From Spirosoma foliorum (GTDB lineage: Bacteria > Bacteroidota > Bacteroidia > Cytophagales > Spirosomataceae): a stretch of 64,000 nt of DNA. The notes beneath the pieces were generated by a model, which searched no databases, had not been told where the DNA came from, and saw only the letters and a program-made list of their open reading frames with translations. The translations under genes were made by a program, and so were the position numbers. Shown in pieces: positions 18,302 to 27,917 of this stretch (its first letter is position 1; each line of letters starts with the position of its first letter). The stretch spans positions 2,865,001-2,929,000 of the forward strand of contig NZ_CP059732.1 in the NCBI RefSeq assembly GCF_014117325.1. Reading direction: 5' to 3'.

Positions 18302-18895
18302 CTATAAGGTTTCTAATTTAACAAACATGGCCCAGGTCAATTCAGCAATCTCATTAATTATCTCCTTCTGTTTTTCAGCTGATAGATCGGACTGGACAAG
18401 ATATTCATAAGTACCAATAATCTGATTAACACAAAGTGATGAAATCAAGCCGACAGGCAAAGGTTTGAATAGATTATCTTTTATCGCTTCTATATATAAG
18501 CTCTGATATAAACCTGGCTGTAGGATTGGCTCTGCTCCCAATTGTTTGAAATATGGAGAATGTCGGAACTGCTGAGTGAAGTAAAATTCATATTTATAGT
18601 CTACAGCCCATTGTACAGAATGATAAAAAAGATCCTTAAATCGATCCACAACGCTAGCGGATGGTTTCGTTTGTTCAGATAGATAGACGGTAAATCCCTC
18701 CTGTATGGAATTATAGAGAGTAACGATGAGTTCGTCTTTTGTTTTGAAATAATGGAATAAGGTACCATGGGCAACGCCGGCCTCACGCGCAATTTTGCTG
18801 GTGGGCGTTCCATGAAAGCCATACTCAATAAACAAACCTAACGCGGCTGCTAAGATGGCTTCCTGTTTATCGAAAGATATTGATTGAGTAATCAC
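18302..18895 (-). CDS. TetR/AcrR family transcriptional regulator
   Basis: A 197-residue regulator. The N-terminal helix-turn-helix (AILAAALGLFIEYGFHGTPTS, then IAREAGVAHGTLFHYFKTKDELI) is classic TetR. The C-terminal ligand domain (YKYEFYFTQQFRHSPYFKQL) is unassigned. The only good start is a GTG at 18895, which lies inside a dyad that is probably its own operator. No efflux or enzyme gene adjoins it, so its target is unknown. Confidence 0.88.
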   Translation of the reverse strand: MITQSISFDKQEAILAAALGLFIEYGFHGTPTSKIAREAGVAHGTLFHYFKTKDELIVTLYNSIQEGFTVYLSEQTKPSASVVDRFKDLFYHSVQWAVDYKYEFYFTQQFRHSPYFKQLGAEPILQPGLYQSLYIEAIKDNLFKPLPVGLISSLCVNQIIGTYEYLVQSDLSAEKQKEIINEIAELTWAMFVKLETL

Positions 18896-18898
18896 TCA
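18885..18898. promoter_or_regulatory. Dyad operator at the TetR start
   Basis: TGAGT-AATC-ACTCA is a perfect 5-bp dyad overlapping the GTG start codon. Its position and form are typical of TetR autoregulation; binding is inferred. Confidence 0.5.
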
Positions 18899-18946
18899 GT
18901 AAAGTTAGATAAAAAATAATCGGTTAGTACGAATGACGTTATTCAA

Positions 18947-19465
18947 TTAAGTTGTTGGCATATATTCTCTGAACGACCCGTCTGTATAAAAGATAAGGAT
19001 TCGCTCCACTTTCTTTTCCGAAGAGATACCCACGTTAGGGGCTGGTTCTGGCAGATTGGACTCGTTAGCCAACATCTGATTGGGCGTACCCAAGGGCGGA
19101 ATTTCAGTCCGTTGACTACGAATACCGGATGGTTTAAGTGGATAAGATGGCATTGACGGCTGTGTAGTAACCGGGTCGGCCCGATCAATTGTGGGGCGCC
19201 CCACTCCTGTTCCTCGGTTAAAATTATAGCCTGAAGAATTAGTTGCAGCGCGTGGAGTTACCTGGCCGTCTTCTTCCATAATCCATTCATAACCTAGCTC
19301 AGGAAAACGACGAATAATTTTCTGAATAATATCAAAGCTAGGGCGATTACGGCCCGATAAAATGTGAGAAATACTCGATCGTTGCACACCAATTTCATCA
19401 GCGAAATATGATGGAGTCAGATTCTTGTCTAGAAGGATCTGTTTAATTTTGTCATTTATAGTCAT
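18947..19465 (-). CDS. XRE-family helix-turn-helix protein
   Basis: A 172-residue protein. Residues 1-60 form an XRE DNA-binding domain (KIKQILLDKNLTPSYFADEI, GVQRSSISHILSGRNRPSFD). The rest is low-complexity and Pro/Ser/Arg-rich, ending in a short conserved-looking tail (KVERILIFYTDGSFREYMP). Phage-like peptidase residues are absent. This layout is common in Cytophagales, but I do not know the target. It is downstream of dapD, separated by a strong terminator. Confidence 0.85.
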   Translation of the reverse strand: MTINDKIKQILLDKNLTPSYFADEIGVQRSSISHILSGRNRPSFDIIQKIIRRFPELGYEWIMEEDGQVTPRAATNSSGYNFNRGTGVGRPTIDRADPVTTQPSMPSYPLKPSGIRSQRTEIPPLGTPNQMLANESNLPEPAPNVGISSEKKVERILIFYTDGSFREYMPTT

Positions 19466-19570
19466 ATATGGATTATAGTTACGTAAACTGTATGACGAGC
19501 CTATTTACAGGTGTTGTTACAAATATATATCTAAATAATTTACAATATATTATTTTGGTATGTGATTTAC

Positions 19571-19604
19571 AAAAAAAAGCTACACTAACACAGTGTAGCT
19601 TTTT
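19571..19604 (-). terminator. Terminator after dapD
   Basis: A 13-bp perfect stem (AAAAAGCTACACT and its complement) with an 8-base T run on the minus strand, about 80 bases past the dapD stop. Confidence 0.85.
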
Positions 19605-19686
19605 AAATTCACTAATGTTTATTAATCATTTTGTTAATTGTAAATGTGTAATTGGAAATCTTAAACTATTTACAATTGGATGAAAT

Positions 19687-20502
19687 TTAAACTGATACAT
19701 TATTTTCCCGGAGTGCATCATTCAGGGACGTTTTTAAATCTGTAGACGGTTTCCGCTGACCAATAATAATAGCGCAGGGTACGTGAAATTCTCCCGCTGG
19801 AAATTGTTTAGCATAACTTCCTGGAATCACGACAGAATTAGCAGGAACATAACCCTTGTATTCAACAGGCTTGTCACCCGTTACGTCGATTATTTTGGAT
19901 GATCCAGTAATAGTAACGCCAGCTCCTAAAACGGCACGTTTACCAATGTGTGCACCTTCAACCACAATGCATCTCGAGCCAATAAATGCGCCATCTTCGA
20001 TAATAACGGGTGCGGCCTGAGGTGGCTCAAGTACTCCACCAATACCTACTCCCCCACTTAGGTGAACATCTTTACCAATCTGCGCACAACTACCAACTGT
20101 TGCCCAGGTATCCACCATCGTACGCTCATCTACGTACGCTCCAATATTTACGTACGATGGCATAAGAATAACACCGGGTGCCTGGTAAGAGCCATAGCGA
20201 GCAACTGCTGGTGGTACAGCTCTGACTTTGGCTTCGGCGAAATTGTTTTTTAGGGGAATTTTGTCATTAAAGGTAAAGATACCTACCTCCTCAGTCTTCA
20301 TTTGCTGACTGACGAAATAAAGAAGAATTGCTTTTTTGACCCATTCATTTACGGTCCATTCGCCATCCTCGGTACTAGGTGGAGTGGCCACCCGGAGTTC
20401 CCCCTTATCTAATTTATTAATTACCTCCTTTATGATTTGTATAGATTCATCGTTGGCCAGTAGCTCTCGGTTGGACCAAATTTCCTCGATTTTGTTAGTC
20501 AT
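19687..20502 (-). CDS. dapD: 2,3,4,5-tetrahydropyridine-2,6-dicarboxylate N-succinyltransferase
   Basis: A 271-residue cytoplasmic acyltransferase of the lysine/diaminopimelate route. The N-terminal helical domain is followed by a left-handed beta-helix of hexapeptide repeats (VNIGAYVDERTMVDTWATV, IGKDVHLSGGVGIGG, GAFIGSRCIVVEGAHIGKRA) and the ending CAIIIGQRKPSTDLKTSLND. Length and motifs are standard for a trimeric DapD. It has its own terminator, and a long AT-rich stretch lies upstream. Confidence 0.95.
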   Translation of the reverse strand: MTNKIEEIWSNRELLANDESIQIIKEVINKLDKGELRVATPPSTEDGEWTVNEWVKKAILLYFVSQQMKTEEVGIFTFNDKIPLKNNFAEAKVRAVPPAVARYGSYQAPGVILMPSYVNIGAYVDERTMVDTWATVGSCAQIGKDVHLSGGVGIGGVLEPPQAAPVIIEDGAFIGSRCIVVEGAHIGKRAVLGAGVTITGSSKIIDVTGDKPVEYKGYVPANSVVIPGSYAKQFPAGEFHVPCAIIIGQRKPSTDLKTSLNDALRENNVSV

Positions 20503-21658
20503 GTAAGTAAAGTAAAAATTTATATATATACCTATAACTTCCTGAATATCTGATAATTAACTATTAGTGCCAAATTTTATATTGTTGTACATCGATATTA
20601 TACTGCTATATTCTTCTCGTTTTTCAAAGGTAATAATAAGACATGTATACTTGTAATATAAGGGCTGAAATTATTTATTCAGACTTCTGTAGGCAGTTTG
20701 AAGCGGCATTGTAGGCCTTTCAGATCAATCAGCTCGTTTTTTGATTAAGAAACGTCCCAATACCGTATAAGTGTAGGAATTGAAGAAGCAACCACAGTTT
20801 TCAATGGTTTTATCGTTGTTTCTCCTCTGATAAATAAACATCAAAATTGATGCCAGCGAATTGTCTTTATAGAAGCAATTTCTGGCAGTTAAACTTGCTT
20901 CTTCAAGTCTAATTCAAGTTGCGAGATAGTCGCGTAAGCATCGCGATGTTTATAGACAGGAGATACATCTGTCTTTTTGGCGTGGAGTTAGCGTACCTGA
21001 CTCCACGCAGATTATTGAAAGCTACAAACACGTTGTTGTCGCTATGAGACAGGCTATCTCTCAACTTGAATAATTCTGATTGATGCATAATACAATTGAG
21101 TGAACGAAGGGATAAAGCGAAGACTCGTGCACCCACGGGTTTGTAAAACTCGATATAATGTGTGTCTAAGCATATCTTCTAAAGTGACGAATATATAAAG
21201 TGAGGAATATATGGGACACTAGGTGTTGATTATGAACATCAATTGTTTGTGGTGTTAACTATGCATGAGCGTGAGAAGAACGCTAAGCAATTCTTATTTA
21301 ACTGACTAGTTTGTTTGTCGTAAATGGTAAGCAAATGCTACGTTACTAAAACAGACGAAATCAATGAATAATAAGCATAATGAATATAAAGTGTGATTAC
21401 TTGCTATTACGTTGTAGTAAAGGGATATGATGCATTTGAGAAATAACTTTATACGATAAGCTCGGATATGATTTATGATTTGTTAGTAATAGGCAGTTAT
21501 GGATCCTTTATGGATCTCATATACTAAGATATATTTCTATAAGTAGAATGTGACATAGATAGGGTAAAAAATAAAGATTAGCTAATCCTACCTCCTACTT
21601 ATAATAAAAAGCATTGTTTTAGTAAATGACATTTTTAGTATTTTCATGCTATCTTAGC
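20503..21658. other. AT-rich gene-free terminus stretch
   Basis: About 1.15 kb without a gene I can support, low in G+C compared with its neighbours. It holds a small hairpin with 9-bp arms (20981-21009; GCGTGGAGT and its complement). A 75-codon frame on the minus strand (20909-21136) matches nothing I recognise. This may be decayed sequence near the terminus. Confidence 0.55.
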
Positions 21659-21791
21659 ATCCATTTTAGCATTAATATTAGTAATTACTAATCAATATTA
21701 GTAAAAATACTAAAAATTGCTATTTATATTTAGCAAAATGCCAATATATTACTAATATTAATGCTAAATCTCTATATTTGCTAAAATGGAT
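21659..21791. repeat. AT-rich nested inverted repeat upstream of GAPDH
   Basis: Left arm 21659-21685 pairs with 21748-21791. The inner 20 bp (21666-21685 with 21748-21767) are perfect, and the outer ATCCATTTTAGC/GCTAAAATGGAT matches flank a 17-base insertion in the right arm. The loop holds further short dyads made of TTAGTA/TACTAA and TTAGCA units. Confidence 0.75.
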
Positions 21792-21848
21792 TTCTGTAAA
21801 TACTAAAAACTATAGCTAATACCCTTTACTGTGAATCCCCCTATTTAA

Positions 21849-22883
<1,035 letters not shown>

Positions 22884-22897
22884 GTCTGTAAATAAAA

Positions 22898-22940
22898 CAT
22901 CCTTACGATACAGTGTTTACCAGACTATATCGTAAGGATG
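22898..22940 (+). terminator. Inverted repeat after GAPDH
   Basis: A 13-bp perfect stem (CATCCTTACGATA and its complement), 14 bases past the stop, with a 17-base loop. No clear T tract follows. Confidence 0.6.
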
Positions 22941-22962
22941 AAATGTAAATTAATATAGTTGT

Positions 22963-22996
22963 AAACGGCCGTGATTAAGTTAAATTACGGCCGTTT
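22963..22996 (-). terminator. Hairpin spanning the trmB stop
   Basis: Arms AAACGGCCGT (22963-22972) and its complement (22987-22996) surround the trmB stop codon, so the hairpin includes the last codons of the gene. It could act as a terminator on the minus strand. Confidence 0.55.
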
Positions 22997-23642
22997 TGCA
23001 TTGTAAATAGTTAATTGTAAATCCCTTGTCGAAGAACATTTGTTCGTATTTCGTCTTAATACCAATGTGAATCCCGTTTAATGGTGAGTTATATAAATCG
23101 GTAGTAAATTGTAAATCGGTACACCCTATCGCTTGCACCTGTTCCAGGCTATATGCAAACAATTCTGGATTATCAGTCTTTAAATGCAGCGTCCCTCCGG
23201 GCACGAATAGCTCTTTGTAAATAGCTAAAAAACGGGGATGAGTTAGCCTGTGCTTTTCCTGACGGGGCCGTGGCTGGGGATCAGGGAATGTAATCCAGAT
23301 TTCATTGACCTCCTGCTTCGCAAAAAACTCGTGAAGGAAATTAATATCGGTCCGTAGGAAAGCAACATTTGTCAATCCAAGATCTTGCGCAGCCTTGGAG
23401 CCTCTCGCAATCCGATCCCCTTTAATATCGACACCAATAAAGTTTTTAGCTGGAAAGGCCTGCGATAAACCAACTGTATATTCCCCTTTCCCACACGCCA
23501 ATTCTAACACAATAGGATTGTCATTCTTAAAATAATCACTCCGCCAATTCCCGCGAATAGTTTTGTAAAGTGGTTTACCTACTTCAATAACATTCTGGCT
23601 TTCAGCATTTTGCAGAAAGCGATGCGTTTTCCTTCTTGTCAC
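22980..23642 (-). CDS. trmB: tRNA (guanine-N7)-methyltransferase
   Basis: A 220-residue SAM-dependent enzyme that makes m7G46 in tRNA. Motifs: SAM loop ELACGKGEYTVGLSQAFP, NFIGVDIKGDRI, the family signature ITFPDPQPRPRQEKHRL and HLKTDNPELFAYS. It starts with GTG at 23642, one base after the folC stop, so both belong to one minus-strand transcript (TonB-like gene, folC, trmB). Confidence 0.94.
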   Translation of the reverse strand: MTRRKTHRFLQNAESQNVIEVGKPLYKTIRGNWRSDYFKNDNPIVLELACGKGEYTVGLSQAFPAKNFIGVDIKGDRIARGSKAAQDLGLTNVAFLRTDINFLHEFFAKQEVNEIWITFPDPQPRPRQEKHRLTHPRFLAIYKELFVPGGTLHLKTDNPELFAYSLEQVQAIGCTDLQFTTDLYNSPLNGIHIGIKTKYEQMFFDKGFTINYLQCKTAVI

Positions 23643-23643
23643 G

Positions 23644-24930
23644 TTATAACATTGTTAATTCGGCAATTGTATAGTTACTGCCAGTTATCAGAATTAAATC
23701 ATCAATTGATGATTGTAAAATTGCGCTTCTTAAAGCTTTATTTACATCAGTAAACGAATCGCCTAGCCGACCGGTTTGAGCAGCTTCAGCTTGTAAATCG
23801 CTAGCGGATAGTGAGCGGGGCGTTTGGGCTTGACAGAAATAATAAACCGCCGTTTGGGGCAGCACACTCAGCACTTTTGACCGATCTTTATCGGCCACCA
23901 GCCCGATCACAATCCGTAGCGTTTGATAAGGAATCGTTTCAATTGTTTCGAATAAAGACACTAATCCAGGCTGATTGTGGGCTGTGTCTGCGATGACTCT
24001 GGGATGCTCCTGTAAGGTCTGAAAACGGCCCTTCAATCCAGTTGTTGCTGTGACGGTAGCCACACCTTTTTGTATAGCCTCAACCGATACTGGCCAGATA
24101 GATTGAAGCACCGAAACAGTAGCCAGCACGCCACCCAGATTACGGAGTTGATAGGTTCCCAATAAATCGATTTCTACAGCAAGGGGGGACTCTCCTTCTC
24201 GCAACACCTCCACCTGACGCTTGCCAGAAACCAGCCCTTTATCCAGAATCGAATAAACCTGATCGGCCACTAAAATCGGGGCGTTCAGCTCATCCGCCTT
24301 TTTACGAAATACAAATTCTGTTTCGGGATGGGTTTCGCTAATCACGACGGGAACGTCGGGCTTAATAATCCCTGCTTTTTCGGCGGCTATTTCGCCCAGT
24401 GTTTCACCCAGGATATCCGTGTGATCATAACCGATATTGGTAATCAGCGACGCTTCAGGCGTGATGACATTCGTTGAATCGAGCCTTCCCCCTAACCCCA
24501 CTTCGATAATCGCTACATCGACCTGCTGCCGGGCAAAATAATCGAACGCCATCGCTACCGTCACCTCAAAAAAGGATGGTTCAACTGATTCAATTAAAGC
24601 CTGATGCTGTTCGACAAACGCAGCGACCTCCGCTTCGGGCATGGGTTGACCATTCAGGCGAAAGCGTTCGGTAAACGATTGAAGATGGGGAGAGGTATAT
24701 AACCCCACCCGATAACCCGCCGACTGATAAATGGCAGCGAGCATGTGCGAGCTGCTCCCTTTACCATTGGTACCAGCCACATGAATAGTCCGGAACTGGT
24801 TTTGTGGATTGCCAAGGGCTTCACATAAGGCAAGGGTATTCCCTAATCCGGGTTTTAGCGCTTTGGCACCAATCCGGTGAAAAACGGGGAGCCGACTGTA
24901 TAAATAGTCGAGTGCTTCCGGGTACTGCAT
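23644..24930 (-). CDS. folC: Folylpolyglutamate/dihydrofolate synthase
   Basis: A 428-residue Mur-ligase-type cytoplasmic enzyme that adds glutamate to folates. Visible: P-loop GTNGKGSSSHML, the start of the omega loop SPHLQSFTERFRLNG, AIIEVGLGGRLDSTNV, NIGYDHTDILG, EKAGIIKPDVPV, and ADTAHNQPG in the C-terminal domain. Its ATG overlaps the TonB-like gene stop by one base (TAATG), so translation may be coupled. folP is about 17 kb away. Confidence 0.95.
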   Translation of the reverse strand: MQYPEALDYLYSRLPVFHRIGAKALKPGLGNTLALCEALGNPQNQFRTIHVAGTNGKGSSSHMLAAIYQSAGYRVGLYTSPHLQSFTERFRLNGQPMPEAEVAAFVEQHQALIESVEPSFFEVTVAMAFDYFARQQVDVAIIEVGLGGRLDSTNVITPEASLITNIGYDHTDILGETLGEIAAEKAGIIKPDVPVVISETHPETEFVFRKKADELNAPILVADQVYSILDKGLVSGKRQVEVLREGESPLAVEIDLLGTYQLRNLGGVLATVSVLQSIWPVSVEAIQKGVATVTATTGLKGRFQTLQEHPRVIADTAHNQPGLVSLFETIETIPYQTLRIVIGLVADKDRSKVLSVLPQTAVYYFCQAQTPRSLSASDLQAEAAQTGRLGDSFTDVNKALRSAILQSSIDDLILITGSNYTIAELTML

Positions 24931-25875
24931 TAATCTTTAGACTTTATAATAAATGTAATAGTGCCTGTGGCCGTAGGTGGCGTTGACCCGCCTTTGGGCC
25001 GCAGCCGCAGCTTTTGAACGGCCTTTCGGTATACTTCACTAACCGAAGGGCTTACGGTACTTTGTAACTGACGAACATTGATAATGTCGCCACTCTCATC
25101 CACTTTGATCTGGAAGACAATTTTACCCGTCTCATCGGAATCATCATTAATCGTTGGGCGACTAGCCAACGACCAGCCCGATACATCGAAGGCTACGCCG
25201 GTTGGCGCCCCCCCCTGGTGTCCCGTAAAATTCCTTGGCATTGATCTTACCATTCGGATTCCCTTTATCCCCTACACCGCTGGCATCGTCCCCGTTGTTG
25301 TTTCCGCCCGCACCGGTTGCTTTCCCAACTGTACCATTGGAACCACCCCCACCCGAGGATTTTTTGAAAAGCGCATCGTTATTGACGGTCTCTACTTTCT
25401 TGGGCGGAGCCACCGGGGCTGGCCGTTCAGCGGGTGCCGTTGCTTTAGGCGATTCAACCCGTTTGGGTTCAGGACGTTCGGGCGTAGTTACCGGACTTTC
25501 GGCTTTACTAACGATCAGTGGTTTTTCCGTATGGGTTTTGGCCGGTTTCGCATCCTCTACTTTAGGCGCTGGGGTTGCTCTGGTCTTTTCAATACGGGGT
25601 GTCGTATTGATTTTCGGATTAGGACGCTTTTCGGCGGCTTTGACATCCTCCTTATTCGGTGAATCGGAAGCCTTGTTATACGTCTGTATCCGGCCACTGC
25701 CCCGGGCATCGGTGCCGAAGTTTACCTCCACGAACTGAATCGGTGGTGGGTTCGGAACCGTCTGCGATAGCTTAACCAGTAAAAGTATAGCGATCAGAAT
25801 CCCATTAATAACAAGGGTCCCTGCTAAGGATTTAACCCGAATTTCGTCCTCGTTCTCGTAGGCAATGCGGTTCAT
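24930..25875 (-). CDS. TonB-family energy transducer, frameshifted at a G8 tract
   Basis: The N-terminal part (25875 to about 25205) has one membrane helix (SLAGTLVINGILIAILLLVK) and a Pro/Lys/Glu-rich periplasmic stretch with a Gly-rich hinge. The C-terminal TonB domain (SDETGKIVFQIKVDESGDI ... AVQKLRLRPKGG) lies in another frame that ends at 24930. The switch is at eight consecutive G on the coding strand (25208-25215); seven G would restore one protein of about 314 residues. It may be phase variation, a true mutation or a sequencing error. It would use the proton gradient for outer-membrane import. It overlaps folC by one base. Confidence 0.8.
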
Positions 25876-26014
25876 AGGGTGTATGATTTTCTGAGACTAT
25901 AACGCTAACAATCACCGCTTCGTTTATGAATACGAAACGATTACTACCGTCTAGCTAAGCAAAGTAACAGAAAATCTACCATAGAAAGCCAGACAGCACA
26001 TGCGGTTTCGGGCT

Positions 26015-26022
26015 TATGTTTG
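26015..26022 (+). promoter_or_regulatory. Bacteroidota-type -7 element of menD
   Basis: TATGTTTG fits TAnnTTTG, 29 bases before the ATG at 26052. It shows that the in-frame candidate start at 26016 is in the promoter. Confidence 0.55.
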
Positions 26023-26051
26023 CATTCTGTTGCTCTTTTACTCGTTCAATT

Positions 26052-27800
26052 ATGCCCGTTCTTCAGCCAATCGTCAACATTGCCGAACTGCTTTATCAAA
26101 AAGGAATAACCGATGTCGTCGTCTCTCCTGGTTCCCGATCGGCACCCTTAACGCTGGCTGTCGTACGGCACCCCCACCTTCGGGTGCGGGTAATGGCCGA
26201 TGAACGATCGGCCGGGTTTGTGGCCCTGGGGCTGGCTCAACAAACCCGAAACCCAGTCGCGATTATCTGCACGTCAGGAAGCGCGGTGTATAACCTGTCG
26301 CCCGCCGTTGCCGAAGCCTATTTTCAGCAGGTACCTCTCCTGCTCCTGACTGCCGACCGTCCTCACGAATGGCTTCACCAGCAGGACGGGCAGACCATCG
26401 ATCAGGTCAATCTGTTTGGCAACCAGGTTAAACGCTCGTACGACCTACCGGCCGACTATACCCACCCCGACGCCCGCTGGTTCATCGAACGATCGGTCAA
26501 CGAGGCTGTCTCACTCGCTCGATTAGCCCCCGAAGGTCCGGTCCACCTGAACGTCCCCCTACGTGAGCCCTTTTATCCAACGGCGAATGAGGTCTTCCAG
26601 GCAGAACCGGCACGACTGATTACGACCCTCTCGGCAAGCCCTACACTGGCACCTGAAACCTGGCATGCCCTGCTTACGGAATGGGAACGGAGTGATCGTA
26701 CGCTCATTGCCGTTGGACAATTACCCCGAAACTCGGCCCTGTTGGCGTTACTCTCGAAAATTAGTGACGAACTTGGGGTTCCCATAGTGGGTGAGATCGT
26801 GAGCAACCTCCCCGTCAATGATCGGTTTATTACCCATACGGATACATTTCTATCGGGCATTCCAGATGAGCAGGCCGAAGCACTCCGCCCCGATTTATTG
26901 ATCACCATCGGGAATTCGCTCCTGACCCGGAACCTTAAAACGTTTTTTCGCCAATACCCAGCTCACCGGCACTGGCACATTCAACCAACGGTCGATCGGA
27001 TTACAGATGCCTTTCAGAGTCTGACCACGCTCATTCCTGCTGAACCCCTTGCCTTTTTAGATAAGTTGTTTGCGGACATCGACTATCAGCAATTTCTGCA
27101 GGGCGATGATGATGACGATTCGCACGAGTTTCTGCATCACTGGCAGCAGGCCGACCGGAAAGCAGCCCGACTGGTGGCGCAAACCCTGTCGAAACCCAAT
27201 CAATCCCTCACGGACTGGTCGGCGGTCCAACTGGTGCTCGAACAGATACCTCCTCAATCCATCCTCCACCTGGCCAACAGTATGCCCGTTCGGTACGCGA
27301 ACCTCTGTGGACTCTCCGAACAACAGGCGGTGAGTGTATCCGCGAATCGAGGAGTTAGCGGAATCGATGGTTGTTTAAGTACAGCCGTTGGGGCAGCCCT
27401 CGCAACCGATCAGATCGTGACGCTTCTGATTGGCGACGTTGCGTTCTTCTATGACCGGAATGCGCTCTGGTCATCCCCTATCCCTCCGAACTTACGGATT
27501 GTACTCCTCAACAACGATGGCGGCCACATCTTTCGACTGATTGATGGACCCAGTCGGCAACCCGAGCTGGAAACCTATTTTGAGACCCCTCACGGGTATA
27601 CCGCCCGCAACACGGCCGCTGATGCGAAGATACAGTATCAGATAGCCGCCAAAGCCGAAACGTTAACCTCACTCCTCCCCGATTTCTTTCGCCCCGGCAG
27701 TCAGGCGAAACTGCTGGAAATAAAAACAGACAAACGAATCAACCAGGAACAGTTTTTGGCGTACAAATCGCAGCTCAACAATCTATATACCAGCAACTAA
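26052..27800 (+). CDS. menD: SEPHCHC synthase (menaquinone biosynthesis)
   Basis: A 582-residue thiamine-diphosphate enzyme that joins 2-oxoglutarate to isochorismate. Motifs: DVVVSPGSRSAPLTLA, the active-site ADERSAGFVALG with its Glu, TSGSAVYNLSPAVAEA, LTADRPHEW, and the TPP-binding GDVAFFYDRNALW ... NNDGGHIF. I chose the ATG at 26052 because the promoter covers the upstream in-frame start. Strong C excess on the coding strand fits the lagging side of the terminus. The last codons form one arm of a 58-bp palindrome. No other men gene is visible nearby. Confidence 0.95.
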   Translation: MPVLQPIVNIAELLYQKGITDVVVSPGSRSAPLTLAVVRHPHLRVRVMADERSAGFVALGLAQQTRNPVAIICTSGSAVYNLSPAVAEAYFQQVPLLLLTADRPHEWLHQQDGQTIDQVNLFGNQVKRSYDLPADYTHPDARWFIERSVNEAVSLARLAPEGPVHLNVPLREPFYPTANEVFQAEPARLITTLSASPTLAPETWHALLTEWERSDRTLIAVGQLPRNSALLALLSKISDELGVPIVGEIVSNLPVNDRFITHTDTFLSGIPDEQAEALRPDLLITIGNSLLTRNLKTFFRQYPAHRHWHIQPTVDRITDAFQSLTTLIPAEPLAFLDKLFADIDYQQFLQGDDDDDSHEFLHHWQQADRKAARLVAQTLSKPNQSLTDWSAVQLVLEQIPPQSILHLANSMPVRYANLCGLSEQQAVSVSANRGVSGIDGCLSTAVGAALATDQIVTLLIGDVAFFYDRNALWSSPIPPNLRIVLLNNDGGHIFRLIDGPSRQPELETYFETPHGYTARNTAADAKIQYQIAAKAETLTSLLPDFFRPGSQAKLLEIKTDKRINQEQFLAYKSQLNNLYTSN

Positions 27801-27834
27801 AACTGTAGTTTTAGTTGCTGGTATATAGATTGTT
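27777..27834 (+). terminator. 58-bp palindrome overlapping the menD 3' end
   Basis: Arms 27777-27804 and 27807-27834 are exact reverse complements (28 bp) around a 2-base centre. The left arm encodes the last menD codons and the TAA. In RNA it would form a very long hairpin ending in GATTGTTA. Confidence 0.8.
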
Positions 27835-27917
27835 ACCACTTAAAGGGGAAAACGACTCGGAATAGGTAGAAATCTGTTTTCTTTGTTACTCCATCCTCCG
27901 TTACGAACCTTACGCTC

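Noticed and set aside
20909..21136. 75-codon frame on the minus strand in the terminus stretch
   Set aside because: No motif, no promoter, and the surrounding sequence looks decayed and AT-rich.
24930..25253. A separate small gene encoding the TonB domain alone
   Set aside because: It would lack a membrane anchor, and its start would lie beside the G8 tract inside the other frame. One frameshifted gene explains it better.
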